Under the pieces are notes generated by a model that saw only the letters and a program-made list of their open reading frames with translations, did no database searches and was not told the origin of the DNA. This document shows, piece after piece, positions 1 through 7,547 of a stretch of 64,000 nucleotides of DNA (its first letter is position 1; every line of letters begins with the position of its first letter). The DNA comes from Glaciihabitans arcticus (GTDB lineage Bacteria; Actinomycetota; Actinomycetes; Actinomycetales; Microbacteriaceae): assembly GCF_004310685.1 (NCBI RefSeq), contig NZ_SISG01000001.1, positions 2,852,001 through 2,916,000 of the forward strand, written 5' to 3'. Made by a program: the position numbers and the translations under genes.

Positions 1-369
1 GAGGCGTACGTTCACGGCTCCACCGCGAAGATGGCCGTGGTCGAGGGATTCCATGCTGGACGCGCGGTTGTCACGGCGGCGGCTCTCATCATGATTTCGG
101 TCTTCGGCGGGTTCATCTTCTCCGAGTCGGCGATGATCCGCTCGGTCGGGTTCGGTCTCGCGATCGGTGTGCTCTTTGACGCCTTCATCGTGCGCATGCT
201 GCTGATGCCCGCGTTGATGCTCCTGCTCGGTCGTTCGGCCTGGTGGCTTCCGCGCTGGCTCGACCGCCTGCTGCCGAACGTCGACGTCGAGGGTGCTGCT
301 CTCGAACGTCGGCACCACGCGGTGGCCCCAACCGAAACACCGGAGCCGGTCACTGCACCGTCGCGCTAG
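1..369 (+). CDS. MMPL-family membrane exporter, C-terminal fragment
   Basis: The frame is open from the first base and stops at 367-369, so only the last 122 residues of a longer gene are visible. The hydrophobic run and the motif GFGLAIGVLFDAFIVRMLL are typical of the final transmembrane helices of MMPL/RND-type exporters, where the conserved Asp lies in a helix near the C-terminus. The tail after about residue 95 is hydrophilic and probably cytoplasmic. MMPL proteins export lipids, siderophores or drugs using the proton gradient, and the substrate cannot be told from this fragment. Its stop codon overlaps the stop of the convergent gene on the other strand through a shared CTAG. Confidence 0.85.
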   Translation, partial: EAYVHGSTAKMAVVEGFHAGRAVVTAAALIMISVFGGFIFSESAMIRSVGFGLAIGVLFDAFIVRMLLMPALMLLLGRSAWWLPRWLDRLLPNVDVEGAALERRHHAVAPTETPEPVTAPSR

Positions 370-614
370 AAAGGGCCGAACCTCGCGGCATACGCCTCGA
401 GTTCGCTGCGGCGATGCTGATCGAAGAAGAACGAATGCTGGCCGAGGCCCTCGGTGCGAATGGTCACCATCTTCTTGCCGACGGTGATGGTCGGCTTGTG
501 GGCAACGTGGTACCGCGCGGTGTCAGAGAACCCGAACACCTCCAGGACCCGTCCATCGAAGCTGAGAAGCGTTGTGTCACTCGCCCACACGTCGCGAAAT
601 TCGTCAGTGGTCAT
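366..614 (-). CDS. Hypothetical protein, 82 aa
   Basis: An 82-residue hydrophilic protein that I do not recognise. It starts with MTTDEFRDVWASD and has a beta-rich look (alternating TTLLSF, GRVLEVFGF, PTITVGKKMVTI), without a signal peptide, membrane segment or Cys cluster. It converges on the MMPL exporter and the two stop codons share the palindrome CTAG at 366-369. Codon choice is GC-rich at third positions, which supports real coding. No function can be assigned from sequence. Confidence 0.6.
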   Translation of the reverse strand: MTTDEFRDVWASDTTLLSFDGRVLEVFGFSDTARYHVAHKPTITVGKKMVTIRTEGLGQHSFFFDQHRRSELEAYAARFGPF

Positions 615-722
615 GCGCGGACTCTAAATGCCCAGGGCGAACGACCGATGAACAGCTCCCGGCGGCCCATCAGCGCGGCCTTCTGGTAACCGCGTGCGCA
701 CCGCCCAAGGCTCGTTGTTAGC

Positions 723-752
723 AAAAACCCGCGCGGATGAAGCTACCGCGGG
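723..752 (-). terminator. Rho-independent terminator of the TetR gene
   Basis: On the minus strand a CCCGCG...CGCGGG stem at 752-728 is followed by five T residues (727-723). It lies three bases beyond the stop of the TetR gene at 756, the expected place for an intrinsic terminator. Confidence 0.75.
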
Positions 753-755
753 CAA

Positions 756-1319
756 CTAGCGGAGCAGCCCCTCGAGCCCGTCGAGCACGTCGTGCAGAAC
801 GGCCTCGAGGGTACGCTCGCCGCCCGCGTCGAGCCAGCGGTCGATGGAGACGTTGAAGGCGGTGGTTGCGACGTGGGCGCCGAGCGTCGCAGTGAGTTCG
901 TCGCAGCCGCGGGCGAGGAACCCGAGCCGGGTCGCCTCGGCGAGGATCGAGTGCTTGCGTAGTTCCCGTTCGCGCAGGCCGCCGTCCGACTGCACGATCG
1001 AGCGGTGCAGTTCGAGGTGCTCGCGCTGGCCAACCAGGTTGACGGTCGCCACGGTTTCGAGCGCCGACCGGATGACGCCCATCGCGCTCAGGCCGGGCGC
1101 TGCCTCGGCCATCAGCCTCTCGACGATCCCGGGCAGCTGAGTGTCGAAGGCGAAAAGCACTTCCCGCTTGTCGGGGAAGTGTCGGAAGAACGTGCGGGTG
1201 GTGAGGCCGGCGCGTTCGGTGATCTGCGGCACCGTCGTCTCGGCGAAGCCCTGTTCGATGAACAGTTCGAGGGCGGCGCGCTCAAGGCGTGATCCCGCGT
1301 CCGGTTGCCATCTACTCAC
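756..1319 (-). CDS. TetR-family transcriptional regulator
   Basis: A 187-residue one-component repressor. Residues about 10-55 form the TetR helix-turn-helix, with the signature ending GLTTRTFFRHFPDKREVLF, followed by a helical ligand-binding domain typical in length. It starts at a GTG at 1319; an ATG just inside is out of frame. It is transcribed away from a medium-chain dehydrogenase, and the 81-bp gap holds two near-identical 17-bp inverted repeats, so it most likely represses both itself and that enzyme. The inducer is unknown, but the arrangement suggests sensing of an electrophile or carbonyl compound handled by the dehydrogenase (inference). Confidence 0.88.
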   Translation of the reverse strand: MSRWQPDAGSRLERAALELFIEQGFAETTVPQITERAGLTTRTFFRHFPDKREVLFAFDTQLPGIVERLMAEAAPGLSAMGVIRSALETVATVNLVGQREHLELHRSIVQSDGGLRERELRKHSILAEATRLGFLARGCDELTATLGAHVATTAFNVSIDRWLDAGGERTLEAVLHDVLDGLEGLLR

Positions 1320-1337
1320 GGGTTCATCCTAGCGGTG

Positions 1338-1384
1338 ATGACATTGTGTGTCATAACCCGTACAGTGATGACACGCAATGTCAT
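1338..1384. promoter_or_regulatory. Paired TetR operator between divergent genes
   Basis: Two 17-bp perfect inverted repeats, ATGACA-N5-TGTCAT, lie at 1338-1354 and 1368-1384, with centres 30 bp apart. The second is nearly the reverse complement of the first (one base differs in the spacer). They fill the space between the TetR gene (start 1319) and the dehydrogenase (start 1401), where a repressor would block both promoters. Confidence 0.75.
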
Positions 1385-1400
1385 AACGAACGGATCACCC

Positions 1401-2516
1401 ATGAACAGCAACTCAGCAGCCTTCCTCCGCGAGCCCTACGGCGACCTTGTGGTCGGCGATGCTCCGATGCCGATCGCCGGTCCTGGCGAGATCGTCATCC
1501 AGAACCGCGCCATCGCCGTCAACCCGCTCGACGCCATCAAGCAGACGACAGGGCAGATGATGTACGGCTGGCTGCCGCACCCCGCCATACTCGGCGAGGA
1601 CGTCGCCGGCGAAGTGGCCGAGGTTGGACCGGGCGTCTCGCGGTTCGCCGTCGGCGACCGGGTTCTCGGTTATGCCGTCGGCATGGAGAAGGGGCGTAAC
1701 CACGCGGCCGAGGGAGGTTTTCAGCGCTACACGGTGGTGCGCGCGCTGCTTGCAGCGCCGATACCCGCCACCATGGCATTCGAGGATGCGGCAGTCCTTC
1801 CGCTCGCGATCTCGACGGCAGCGTCCGCGCTGTTCCAGCGGGACCAGCTTGGCCTCCGGCACCCCACGGCGACGTCACCCGCCGCCGTCGAGACCGTGGT
1901 CGTCTGGGGCGGATCGACGAGCGTGGGCAGCAACGCCATCCAGCTCGCGGTAGCGGCCGGCTATCGGGTCGTGACTACAGCGTCACCGCGCAACCACGGC
2001 CGCATGCGCGAGCTCGGTGCCGCCGAAGTCTTCAACTATGCGAGTCCCACGGTCGTCTCCGACATCGTCCGCTTCGCCGCTGATTCACGAGTTGTCGGCA
2101 TTCTCGCCGTGGGCACCGGGTCAGCCGAGCCGGCCGTCGCGATCGCGGCTGCCACCGGTGCGAAGCGTGTGAGCATGGCGAGCCCGTCGGTGTCGTTCGG
2201 CGATCTGCCCCGCCGCCGCGGTCTTAACGCGACCTTCGTGCGCACCATGACGCGGCTTGTGGCGGCGAATGTCGCGCTCCAGGTGCGATGCCTGCGCCAC
2301 GGCGTTCGGGCTCGTTTCGTCTGGGGCAGCACGCTCATGAACAACGAGGTCGGACCAATGCTCTGGCAGGACTTCCTGCCCGCGGCCCTCGCCGACGGAC
2401 GCTACCTGCCCGCGCCCGCCGCCGAAGTCGTCGGGTCGGGACTCGAGAACGTGCAGGTCGCCTTGGACCGCCTGCGCGGAGGAGTCTCCGCGAAGAAACT
2501 CGTGGTCACGCTGTAG
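1401..2516 (+). CDS. Zinc-independent medium-chain alcohol dehydrogenase / quinone reductase-like
   Basis: A 371-residue member of the MDR superfamily. The N-terminal GroES-like domain (about 1-130) contains LGEDVAGEVAEVGPGVSRF, and the Rossmann domain begins near VVVWGGSTSVGSNAIQLA, which replaces the usual GxGxxG with the pattern seen in enoyl-reductase-like members. I see no Cys/His set for catalytic or structural zinc. The ATG at 1401 is preferred over upstream in-frame starts because they would put the operator pair inside the coding region. It probably reduces a carbonyl or quinone with NADPH under control of the divergent TetR protein. The substrate is not predictable. Confidence 0.85.
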   Translation: MNSNSAAFLREPYGDLVVGDAPMPIAGPGEIVIQNRAIAVNPLDAIKQTTGQMMYGWLPHPAILGEDVAGEVAEVGPGVSRFAVGDRVLGYAVGMEKGRNHAAEGGFQRYTVVRALLAAPIPATMAFEDAAVLPLAISTAASALFQRDQLGLRHPTATSPAAVETVVVWGGSTSVGSNAIQLAVAAGYRVVTTASPRNHGRMRELGAAEVFNYASPTVVSDIVRFAADSRVVGILAVGTGSAEPAVAIAAATGAKRVSMASPSVSFGDLPRRRGLNATFVRTMTRLVAANVALQVRCLRHGVRARFVWGSTLMNNEVGPMLWQDFLPAALADGRYLPAPAAEVVGSGLENVQVALDRLRGGVSAKKLVVTL

Positions 2517-2522
2517 GCGTCT

Positions 2523-3494
2523 TTACCCGGAGGCTGTCCGGTAGCGCTCGGCCAGTACGCCGAAGGCTTCCGTCAGCTCCGGTGGACCGACAACCTCCAT
2601 TGCTGTCTCGAAGCGTCCGAAGGAGGCCGCAAGGGCGCCCCACGACCACGACCCGAGCTCGAGGCTGCAGCGATCGGCGCCGAGCTCGACCACGGTTCCG
2701 TCTCCGGCGAACTGCAGCACTCGACTGGCCGGCAGGTTCAGGATGACGGTGCCCACACACGGCCAGCGGTTCTCGGCCGCCCCCTTGAAGCGCGCCGACA
2801 CGTACTCGCCCACGTCGCCGCCCGGGATCTCGCGCGGCGTGAACCGCGGGCCGGTCGGCGTGCGCGGGATGATGCGGTCGGCACGGAAGATGCGCCAGTC
2901 GCCCAGGTCGAGATCCCACGCGACGAGGTACCATCGGCTGCCCGACGTCACCACGTGGTGGGGTTCGACGCGGCGGGGAGGGCGGACGGTGACGTCATCC
3001 TCTTCTGAAATGGTGCTCGCGTAGTCGAAGCGCAGTACCTCCCGGGCGTGAATGGCCGTGGACAGCGCGACGAGGACATCGGGGTCCGCCTCGCCCCGAC
3101 CGCTGGGCAGCGTCGTGAACCGCAGGGCGTCGAGGCGGTGTCGCAGGCGCGAGGGCATCACCTGACGAACCGTGGTGAGCGCGCGCACCGCTGCTTCCTC
3201 GATGCCGGCACCCGCGGCGGTCGCGCCCTGAAGCGCAACGGCCAGCGCGATCACCTGTTCATCGTCGAAGAGCAGGGGCGGCAGTTCGGATCCCGCGTCG
3301 AGGCGATACCCGCCGTCCGGTCCCATGGCGGCCTGGATGTTGTAGCCCATGTCGCGCAGGCGGTCGACATCGCGGCGGACGGTGCGGGAGCTGACGTCGA
3401 GGCGGTCGGCGAGCAGGGTGCCCGGCCAGTCCCGTCGGGTCTGCAGCAGCGACAGCAGGCGCAGAAGGCGCGAAGTTGTGGATGCCGAACTCAT
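2523..3494 (-). CDS. WYL-domain transcriptional regulator
   Basis: A 323-residue regulator with an N-terminal HTH_11-type winged helix (RLLRLLSLLQTRRDWPG then LDVSSRTVRRDVDRLRDMG), a middle helical segment, and a WYL domain at about 140-230 with SRWYLVAWDLDLGDWRIFR. A WCX-like C-terminal domain follows. WYL proteins bind nucleotides or other small ligands and often act as activators or repressors of a neighbouring gene. This one is divergent from a VOC-family gene, and two inverted repeats lie right at its start, so autoregulation and control of the VOC gene are likely. Confidence 0.9.
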   Translation of the reverse strand: MSSASTTSRLLRLLSLLQTRRDWPGTLLADRLDVSSRTVRRDVDRLRDMGYNIQAAMGPDGGYRLDAGSELPPLLFDDEQVIALAVALQGATAAGAGIEEAAVRALTTVRQVMPSRLRHRLDALRFTTLPSGRGEADPDVLVALSTAIHAREVLRFDYASTISEEDDVTVRPPRRVEPHHVVTSGSRWYLVAWDLDLGDWRIFRADRIIPRTPTGPRFTPREIPGGDVGEYVSARFKGAAENRWPCVGTVILNLPASRVLQFAGDGTVVELGADRCSLELGSWSWGALAASFGRFETAMEVVGPPELTEAFGVLAERYRTASG

Positions 3495-3496
3495 GG

Positions 3497-3534
3497 CTCA
3501 ACACTAGGTTGAGTCTAGGACGATAACTGTCCTA
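3497..3534. promoter_or_regulatory. Tandem inverted repeats in the WYL/VOC divergent region
   Basis: CTCAAC-N5-GTTGAG lies at 3497-3513, two bases from the WYL start codon, and TAGGAC-N7-GTCCTA lies at 3516-3534. Both are perfect. Their position on the WYL gene's side of the intergenic region fits an autoregulatory operator; two different half-sites suggest two binding modes or two proteins. Confidence 0.6.
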
Positions 3535-3593
3535 CACGGCTGAAAGGGTGGATTCTGCCCGGAGAAAGCCCGGCTCACCACACAGGAGTACAC

Positions 3594-4019
3594 ATGACCG
3601 TCATCACCACACCCCACCTCAACTTCCGCGGTACCGCCAAGGGCGCCCTCGACTTCTACCATTCAGTGTTCGGCGGCCAGTTGGTCGCCGTCACTAACGA
3701 GCAGGCGTACAGCGCCGAGATCCCCGAAGAAGCCCAGCAGATCAAATTCGGCCAGGTAATCGGCGAGAACGGCTTTCAGGTCATGGCGTACGACGTGCCC
3801 GCCAGCGTGCCCTACGACCAGGGAGACAAGTCGCTGTTCGTCTCGGTGCGCGGTGACTCCGTTGACGAGATCAGCGAACTGTGGGGCAAGCTCGCGGTTG
3901 GCTCGACCATCCTCGCCGACCTCGCGCCCTCGATGTTCTCTCCGGCCTACGGAATGCTCAAGGACGCCTTCGGTGTCGTCTGGGTGCTCGACGTCGCGGT
4001 CGCCTACGACCCGTCGTAG
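3594..4019 (+). CDS. VOC-family (PhnB/glyoxalase-like) protein
   Basis: A 141-residue single-chain vicinal-oxygen-chelate protein of the PhnB subgroup. It begins TPHLNFRGTAKGALDFYHSVFGG, the family's usual N-terminal strand and helix, and ends with a DAFGVVWVLDV strand, the typical second-module close. Proteins like this are often annotated as bleomycin-resistance or demethylubiquinone-methyltransferase-like, but most have no proven activity. A good Shine-Dalgarno (CAGGAG) precedes the ATG. Its divergent WYL neighbour is the probable regulator. The substrate is unknown. Confidence 0.85.
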   Translation: MTVITTPHLNFRGTAKGALDFYHSVFGGQLVAVTNEQAYSAEIPEEAQQIKFGQVIGENGFQVMAYDVPASVPYDQGDKSLFVSVRGDSVDEISELWGKLAVGSTILADLAPSMFSPAYGMLKDAFGVVWVLDVAVAYDPS

Positions 4020-4030
4020 TGCGCCATCCG

Positions 4031-4090
4031 CGCGGGCCCTTGCTAGCCGCGAGCGTTCCACCATGGGCGCACTGTTAGCAGAGGCCCGCG
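4031..4090 (+). terminator. Long stem-loop after the VOC gene
   Basis: CGCGGGCC at 4031-4038 pairs with GGCCCGCG at 4083-4090, and TGCTA/TAGCA extends the stem after a small mismatch. It lies 12 bp after the VOC stop and before the next gene. There is no T tract, which is common for high-GC terminators. Confidence 0.45.
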
Positions 4091-4114
4091 CTGATGCGGT
4101 GGTTGACTGGGGGC

Positions 4115-4615
4115 ATGACATCCGCGCCCAGCGACCGACAGGAAATCACCGAGCGCCTCAAGGAGCGCATCTACGTGACCTTCACGGCGCTCGCCGTCAT
4201 CCTCGCGATGATGTCGCATGGCGAGGTGACCGCCGGTGAGGCGATCGGAACACTCGCGATCGCTGTCGTCGGAACGCTGCTCGCCGTATTCATCGCCGAC
4301 ATCATCGCGCGCATCGCTGCCAACGAGCGCCTGCTCTCGAGGCAGGAGTTCGCGCACGTCGCCGGCGTCTCTCTCGGCGCGATCGGCGCGGTCGCCTTGC
4401 CGATCGTCTTCCTCGGTGTGAGTGCGTTCGGCGTGTGGGAGCCGACCAGCGCCCTGCGCGCCTCGGCGATCGCGCTGGTGATCGCCCTCGTGTTCTTCGG
4501 CTTCCTTGCTGTGCGCCGGGCGCGCATCCCCTGGTGGCAGCGAGGCCTCGTGCTGCTGGCGCTCGGAGTGCTCGGTCTCGCGGTGATCGGACTGGAGCTG
4601 CTCGCGCACGGGTGA
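4115..4615 (+). CDS. Integral membrane protein, about five helices
   Basis: A 166-residue very hydrophobic protein with predicted membrane segments near residues 20-36, 41-65, 84-107, 113-134 and 143-163. The amphipathic start (SDRQEITERLKERIY) is probably cytoplasmic. The start at 4115 is chosen over an in-frame ATG 21 bp upstream because it is preceded by a G-rich stretch and gives a sensible N-terminus. No transport or enzyme motif is visible, so I assign no function. Confidence 0.65.
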   Translation: MTSAPSDRQEITERLKERIYVTFTALAVILAMMSHGEVTAGEAIGTLAIAVVGTLLAVFIADIIARIAANERLLSRQEFAHVAGVSLGAIGAVALPIVFLGVSAFGVWEPTSALRASAIALVIALVFFGFLAVRRARIPWWQRGLVLLALGVLGLAVIGLELLAHG

Positions 4616-4677
4616 CCTCTCAGGATGAGCCGCCGGTCGTTGCCTAAAATCGGAGCGCAACCACCTCTGGAGGAATC

Positions 4678-5007
4678 ATGAAGTGCCCCAACGACTCCGC
4701 GACCCTCGTCATGAGCGAGCGCAGCGGCGTAGAGATCGACTACTGCCCCGAGTGCCGCGGAGTGTGGCTCGACCGTGGCGAGCTCGACAAGATCCTCGAG
4801 CGCGCAGCCGGCGAGTTCACCCGGGCGGCCGAGGACTTCAACCGTGCGGCGGCAGCTCCGCAGCAGCCTCAGTTCCCGGCCCAGCAGCCGCAGTACCGCG
4901 CTCCCGAGTCGCAGTACGGACAGCGCGACTCCGACCGCGGCTATAACAACGGCTACAACCAGCGCCCCAAGAAGAAGGAGAGCTGGCTCAGCGACCTGTT
5001 TGACTAG
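4678..5007 (+). CDS. zf-TFIIB zinc-ribbon protein with Q/P/Y-rich tail
   Basis: A 109-residue protein whose first half is a zf-TFIIB (COG3809-type) zinc ribbon: CPND at the start and CPECRGVWLDRGELDKI at about 23-39 give four zinc-binding cysteines. The second half (about 60-95) is low complexity and rich in Gln, Pro, Tyr, Asn and Arg, then ends KKKESWLSDLFD. Family members are widespread and poorly understood. A clear Shine-Dalgarno (TGGAGGAATC) precedes the ATG. The next gene begins four bases after the stop, so the two are likely co-transcribed. Confidence 0.8.
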   Translation: MKCPNDSATLVMSERSGVEIDYCPECRGVWLDRGELDKILERAAGEFTRAAEDFNRAAAAPQQPQFPAQQPQYRAPESQYGQRDSDRGYNNGYNQRPKKKESWLSDLFD

Positions 5008-5011
5008 GCGC

Positions 5012-5722
5012 ATGACCTTCGAGCCCTGGATCCACGGAGCCCCCGGCGAGCCACCTCTCCAGGCGCAGCGCGTCGACGACGCGACCTGGGTGCTGCGGCA
5101 GGGCAAGGCGGTCGACTACGAGGCGCCGTTCCTCTACCTGTTGCTCGGAATATCCAAGGCGCTGCTGCTCGACACGGGTGCGACCGTCGAGGCGCCACTC
5201 CTTCGCCAGACCGTCGACGACATCATCGGCTCGCGCGAACTCGTCGTCGCGCACAGTCACGAGCACGGCGACCACATCGCGGGCGACCCGCAGTTCGCGG
5301 GGCTGGTCACATCGCTCGGTGACACGCTCGATCTGGGTGACCGCGTGCTCGAGGTGCTGCGCATCCCGGGGCACGATGCGACGTCAATAGCGATCTTCGA
5401 CCCGGTGACCGGTTGGCTGCTGACGGGCGACACGGTGTATCCGGGCCGGCTCTACGTCGACGACGCCCCGGCCTGGATCGCGAGTATCGCCCTGCTCGAC
5501 GACTTCGCGCGGTCGCACGACGTGACCGCGCTGATGGGCTGCCACATCGAGATGACGAACCAGTCGGGTGTCGACTACCCGACCGGCACGCTCTTTCAAC
5601 CGGATGAACCGGCTCTTCCTATGACGCCGGCCCAGCTTTCCCGGCTCCGGTCGGTGTCCCACGTCGCGCTCGAGCCCGGGCGACACGTGTTCGACGACTT
5701 CGTGATTGTGGCAGGTCAATAG
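5012..5722 (+). CDS. Metallo-beta-lactamase-fold hydrolase
   Basis: A 236-residue MBL-fold protein with the dinuclear metal motif HxHxDH as HEHGDH at about residues 83-88, a third metal His in IPGHDATS, an Asp in LLTGDTVYPG and a final His in MGCHIEM. These are all ligands needed for a glyoxalase II-like hydrolase. The start at 5012 directly follows the zinc-ribbon gene, which supports an operon. The substrate could be a thioester or a lactone and cannot be chosen from sequence. Confidence 0.88.
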   Translation: MTFEPWIHGAPGEPPLQAQRVDDATWVLRQGKAVDYEAPFLYLLLGISKALLLDTGATVEAPLLRQTVDDIIGSRELVVAHSHEHGDHIAGDPQFAGLVTSLGDTLDLGDRVLEVLRIPGHDATSIAIFDPVTGWLLTGDTVYPGRLYVDDAPAWIASIALLDDFARSHDVTALMGCHIEMTNQSGVDYPTGTLFQPDEPALPMTPAQLSRLRSVSHVALEPGRHVFDDFVIVAGQ

Positions 5723-5812
5723 TTCCCTCGAACCTGTAGCGGAACCACAGCCAACCTCCGGGCAGTCCCCAGTTTCACACGCAACGTTCCCACATTTGCG
5801 ACAGTGGAAGGC

Positions 5813-6709
5813 ATGAGCGACGACCAGTACACCTTCGACAACCCGGCCGAGAAGTTCTCCGACATCGAGACCAAGGCGAAGCCGCAGGAGGCCCCCGGTC
5901 TCGACACGAAGCTCGATGACAAAGCCGATCTCGGCGAGCACAGCTACCGCGGATCCGGCAGGCTCACGGGTCGCAAGGCCCTGATCACCGGCGGTGATTC
6001 CGGCATCGGAGCGGCCGTTGCGATCGCCTACGCGCGCGAGGGCGCGGATGTCGCGATCAGCTACCTTCCCGAAGAAGAAGAGGATGCGCACCGCATCATC
6101 GGGCTCATCGAGGCCGAGGGTCGCACGGCTCACGCCATCCCGGGCGACATCAGCTCCCACGACTTCGCGGTCAGCGTCATCGACGTCGCCGTCGCCGCAC
6201 TCGGCGGGCTCGACATTCTCGTCAACAACGCCGCCAAGCAGGTGTTCGTGCCGAAGCTCGCCGACCTCAGCGACGAGCAGTTCGATCTCACCTTCAAGAC
6301 GAACGTCTACGCGATGTTCTGGCTGACCAAGGCAGCGCTCCCGCACCTGTCGCCGGGCTCAACGATCATCAACACGACTTCGCAGCAGGCTTACAGCCCA
6401 TCAGCCGAACTGGTGGATTACGCGTCCACCAAGTACGCGATCAACGGATTCACCAAAGCACTCGCGCAGCAGCTCGCGCCGGAGGGGATCCGCGTCAACG
6501 CTGTGGCTCCTGGTCCGATCTGGACGCCGCTCCAGGCCTCCGGCGGCCAGCCGCCCGAGGCGCTCCCCGAGTTCGGTCAGGACAGCCCCCTGGGTCGCGT
6601 CGGTCAGCCCGCAGAGCTCGCACCCGCCTTCGTGTTTCTCGCGTCGGGGGAGTCGAGCTACGTTGTGGGCGAGACCCTGAACGTGAACGGCGGGTCGCCG
6701 ACGCCCTAG
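5813..6709 (+). CDS. SDR oxidoreductase, general-stress-protein-39 type
   Basis: A 298-residue short-chain dehydrogenase with an extra N-terminal ~45 residues (DNPAEKFSDIETKAKPQEAP), which is characteristic of the YdaD/YhdF/GSP39 subgroup. The cofactor motif is TGGDSGIG, followed by NNAAKQ and the catalytic YASTKYA. It probably uses NAD(P)H on a sugar or alcohol in stress metabolism, but the substrate is unproven. An ATG at 5813 is taken as the start; a GTG three codons upstream is possible. Its stop overlaps the stop of the convergent PIN gene. Confidence 0.9.
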   Translation: MSDDQYTFDNPAEKFSDIETKAKPQEAPGLDTKLDDKADLGEHSYRGSGRLTGRKALITGGDSGIGAAVAIAYAREGADVAISYLPEEEEDAHRIIGLIEAEGRTAHAIPGDISSHDFAVSVIDVAVAALGGLDILVNNAAKQVFVPKLADLSDEQFDLTFKTNVYAMFWLTKAALPHLSPGSTIINTTSQQAYSPSAELVDYASTKYAINGFTKALAQQLAPEGIRVNAVAPGPIWTPLQASGGQPPEALPEFGQDSPLGRVGQPAELAPAFVFLASGESSYVVGETLNVNGGSPTP

Positions 6710-7104
6710 TCGGTGAGGGACTCGAAGGGCGCGAGCTCGACGACTCCGTCGAGCTCGCGGGCGAGGTCGTCATCCACCGTGACGAAGGCGTCGGCCTGTA
6801 ACAACGCGACCGCCACGTATTCGGCGCGCGCGGTATCGGGCCAGTCGAGTTGTGTCGCCACCTTCCAGGCGTTAGCTCGCGAGACGCGGTCTCCGAGCAG
6901 GCGGATCTTCATCGTAGTGATTCCGAGCAGCACGGCGTGTGCGTCTTTCTCGGTGATCTCGCCCCGCCGTACGGCGGTGTAGAGCTGGTAGAGCGCCTCG
7001 GAGTGAAGCATCTTGGGCGCGACGAGCTGGTGGTGTGCGGGCACGTCGATGCCGTCGCGCACGATGCGGATGGCCGTGGTGGCGTCAATCGCGTAGCGGG
7101 TCAT
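6706..7104 (-). CDS. PIN-domain protein (VapC-like), no adjacent antitoxin
   Basis: A 132-residue PIN-fold protein with the first acidic residue in YAIDAT (D7), a second in HSEALYQLY (E36) and the late acidic group in TARAEYVAVALLQADAFVTVDDDL. These match the metal site of VapC-type ribonucleases. VapC toxins are usually preceded by a small VapB antitoxin, but the ~50 bp upstream hold no gene before the divergent NTF2-like protein. It may therefore be an orphan or act outside a classic toxin-antitoxin pair. Confidence 0.75.
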   Translation of the reverse strand: MTRYAIDATTAIRIVRDGIDVPAHHQLVAPKMLHSEALYQLYTAVRRGEITEKDAHAVLLGITTMKIRLLGDRVSRANAWKVATQLDWPDTARAEYVAVALLQADAFVTVDDDLARELDGVVELAPFESLTD

Positions 7105-7158
7105 GGCTCCATTCTCGCCCTCTCGACTGACACCGCAAGCGGGCGTAACGTGGCTGCC

Positions 7159-7491
7159 ATGTCAGACATCGATGTCGCCAAAGCCTCGTTCGACGCCTAC
7201 CGGCGGCAGGACGCCGACGCCATGCTGCGGGTGCTCTCACCCGACTATCGCTTCACGAGCCCGCAGGACGATCACATCGACCGCGACGCATTCATGGAGC
7301 GCTGCTTTCCGACCGCGGACCGTTTCTCGACGAGCACCGTGCTAGAACTCGTGTCCACCCCGACCGGCGTGCTTTATGTCTACGAGTACGAACTTACCGA
7401 CGGCGGGCGCTACCGCAATGTCGAGCTGATTCGCGTCGAGGGCGACCAGCTCGTCGAGACGCAGGTGTTCTTCGGCGGGCAGGTCGGGTAA
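7159..7491 (+). CDS. NTF2-like / SnoaL-like small protein
   Basis: A 110-residue protein of the nuclear-transport-factor-2 fold: the N-terminal helix AKASFDAYRRQDADAMLRVL and strand DYRFTSPQDDHIDRDAFMER are typical, and it ends with strands that would form the cone-shaped sheet (VLYVYEYEL, YRNVELIRVEGDQLVETQVF). Members act as small-molecule isomerases or binding proteins. The start at 7159 sits after the divergent PIN gene. The TetR gene follows after 40 bp of operator-like sequence. Confidence 0.75.
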   Translation: MSDIDVAKASFDAYRRQDADAMLRVLSPDYRFTSPQDDHIDRDAFMERCFPTADRFSTSTVLELVSTPTGVLYVYEYELTDGGRYRNVELIRVEGDQLVETQVFFGGQVG

Positions 7492-7495
7492 CAAA

Positions 7496-7547
7496 TTGCA
7501 CTCGTAGCCATATAGTGCAATACTGCACTTTATGACCGAGAGTGCAA
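7496..7547 (+). promoter_or_regulatory. TetR operator with four TGCACT half-sites and a probable leaderless promoter
   Basis: Half-sites TTGCACT (7496-7502), AGTGCAA (7514-7520), TGCACT (7524-7529) and AGTGCAA (7541-7547) alternate in orientation. The first pair is a 7-11-7 inverted repeat. TTGCAC at 7496 and AATACT at 7519-7524 are 17 bp apart and could be the -35 and -10 boxes, which would put the transcript start next to the ATG at 7532. The last half-site lies inside the coding sequence. Confidence 0.6.
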
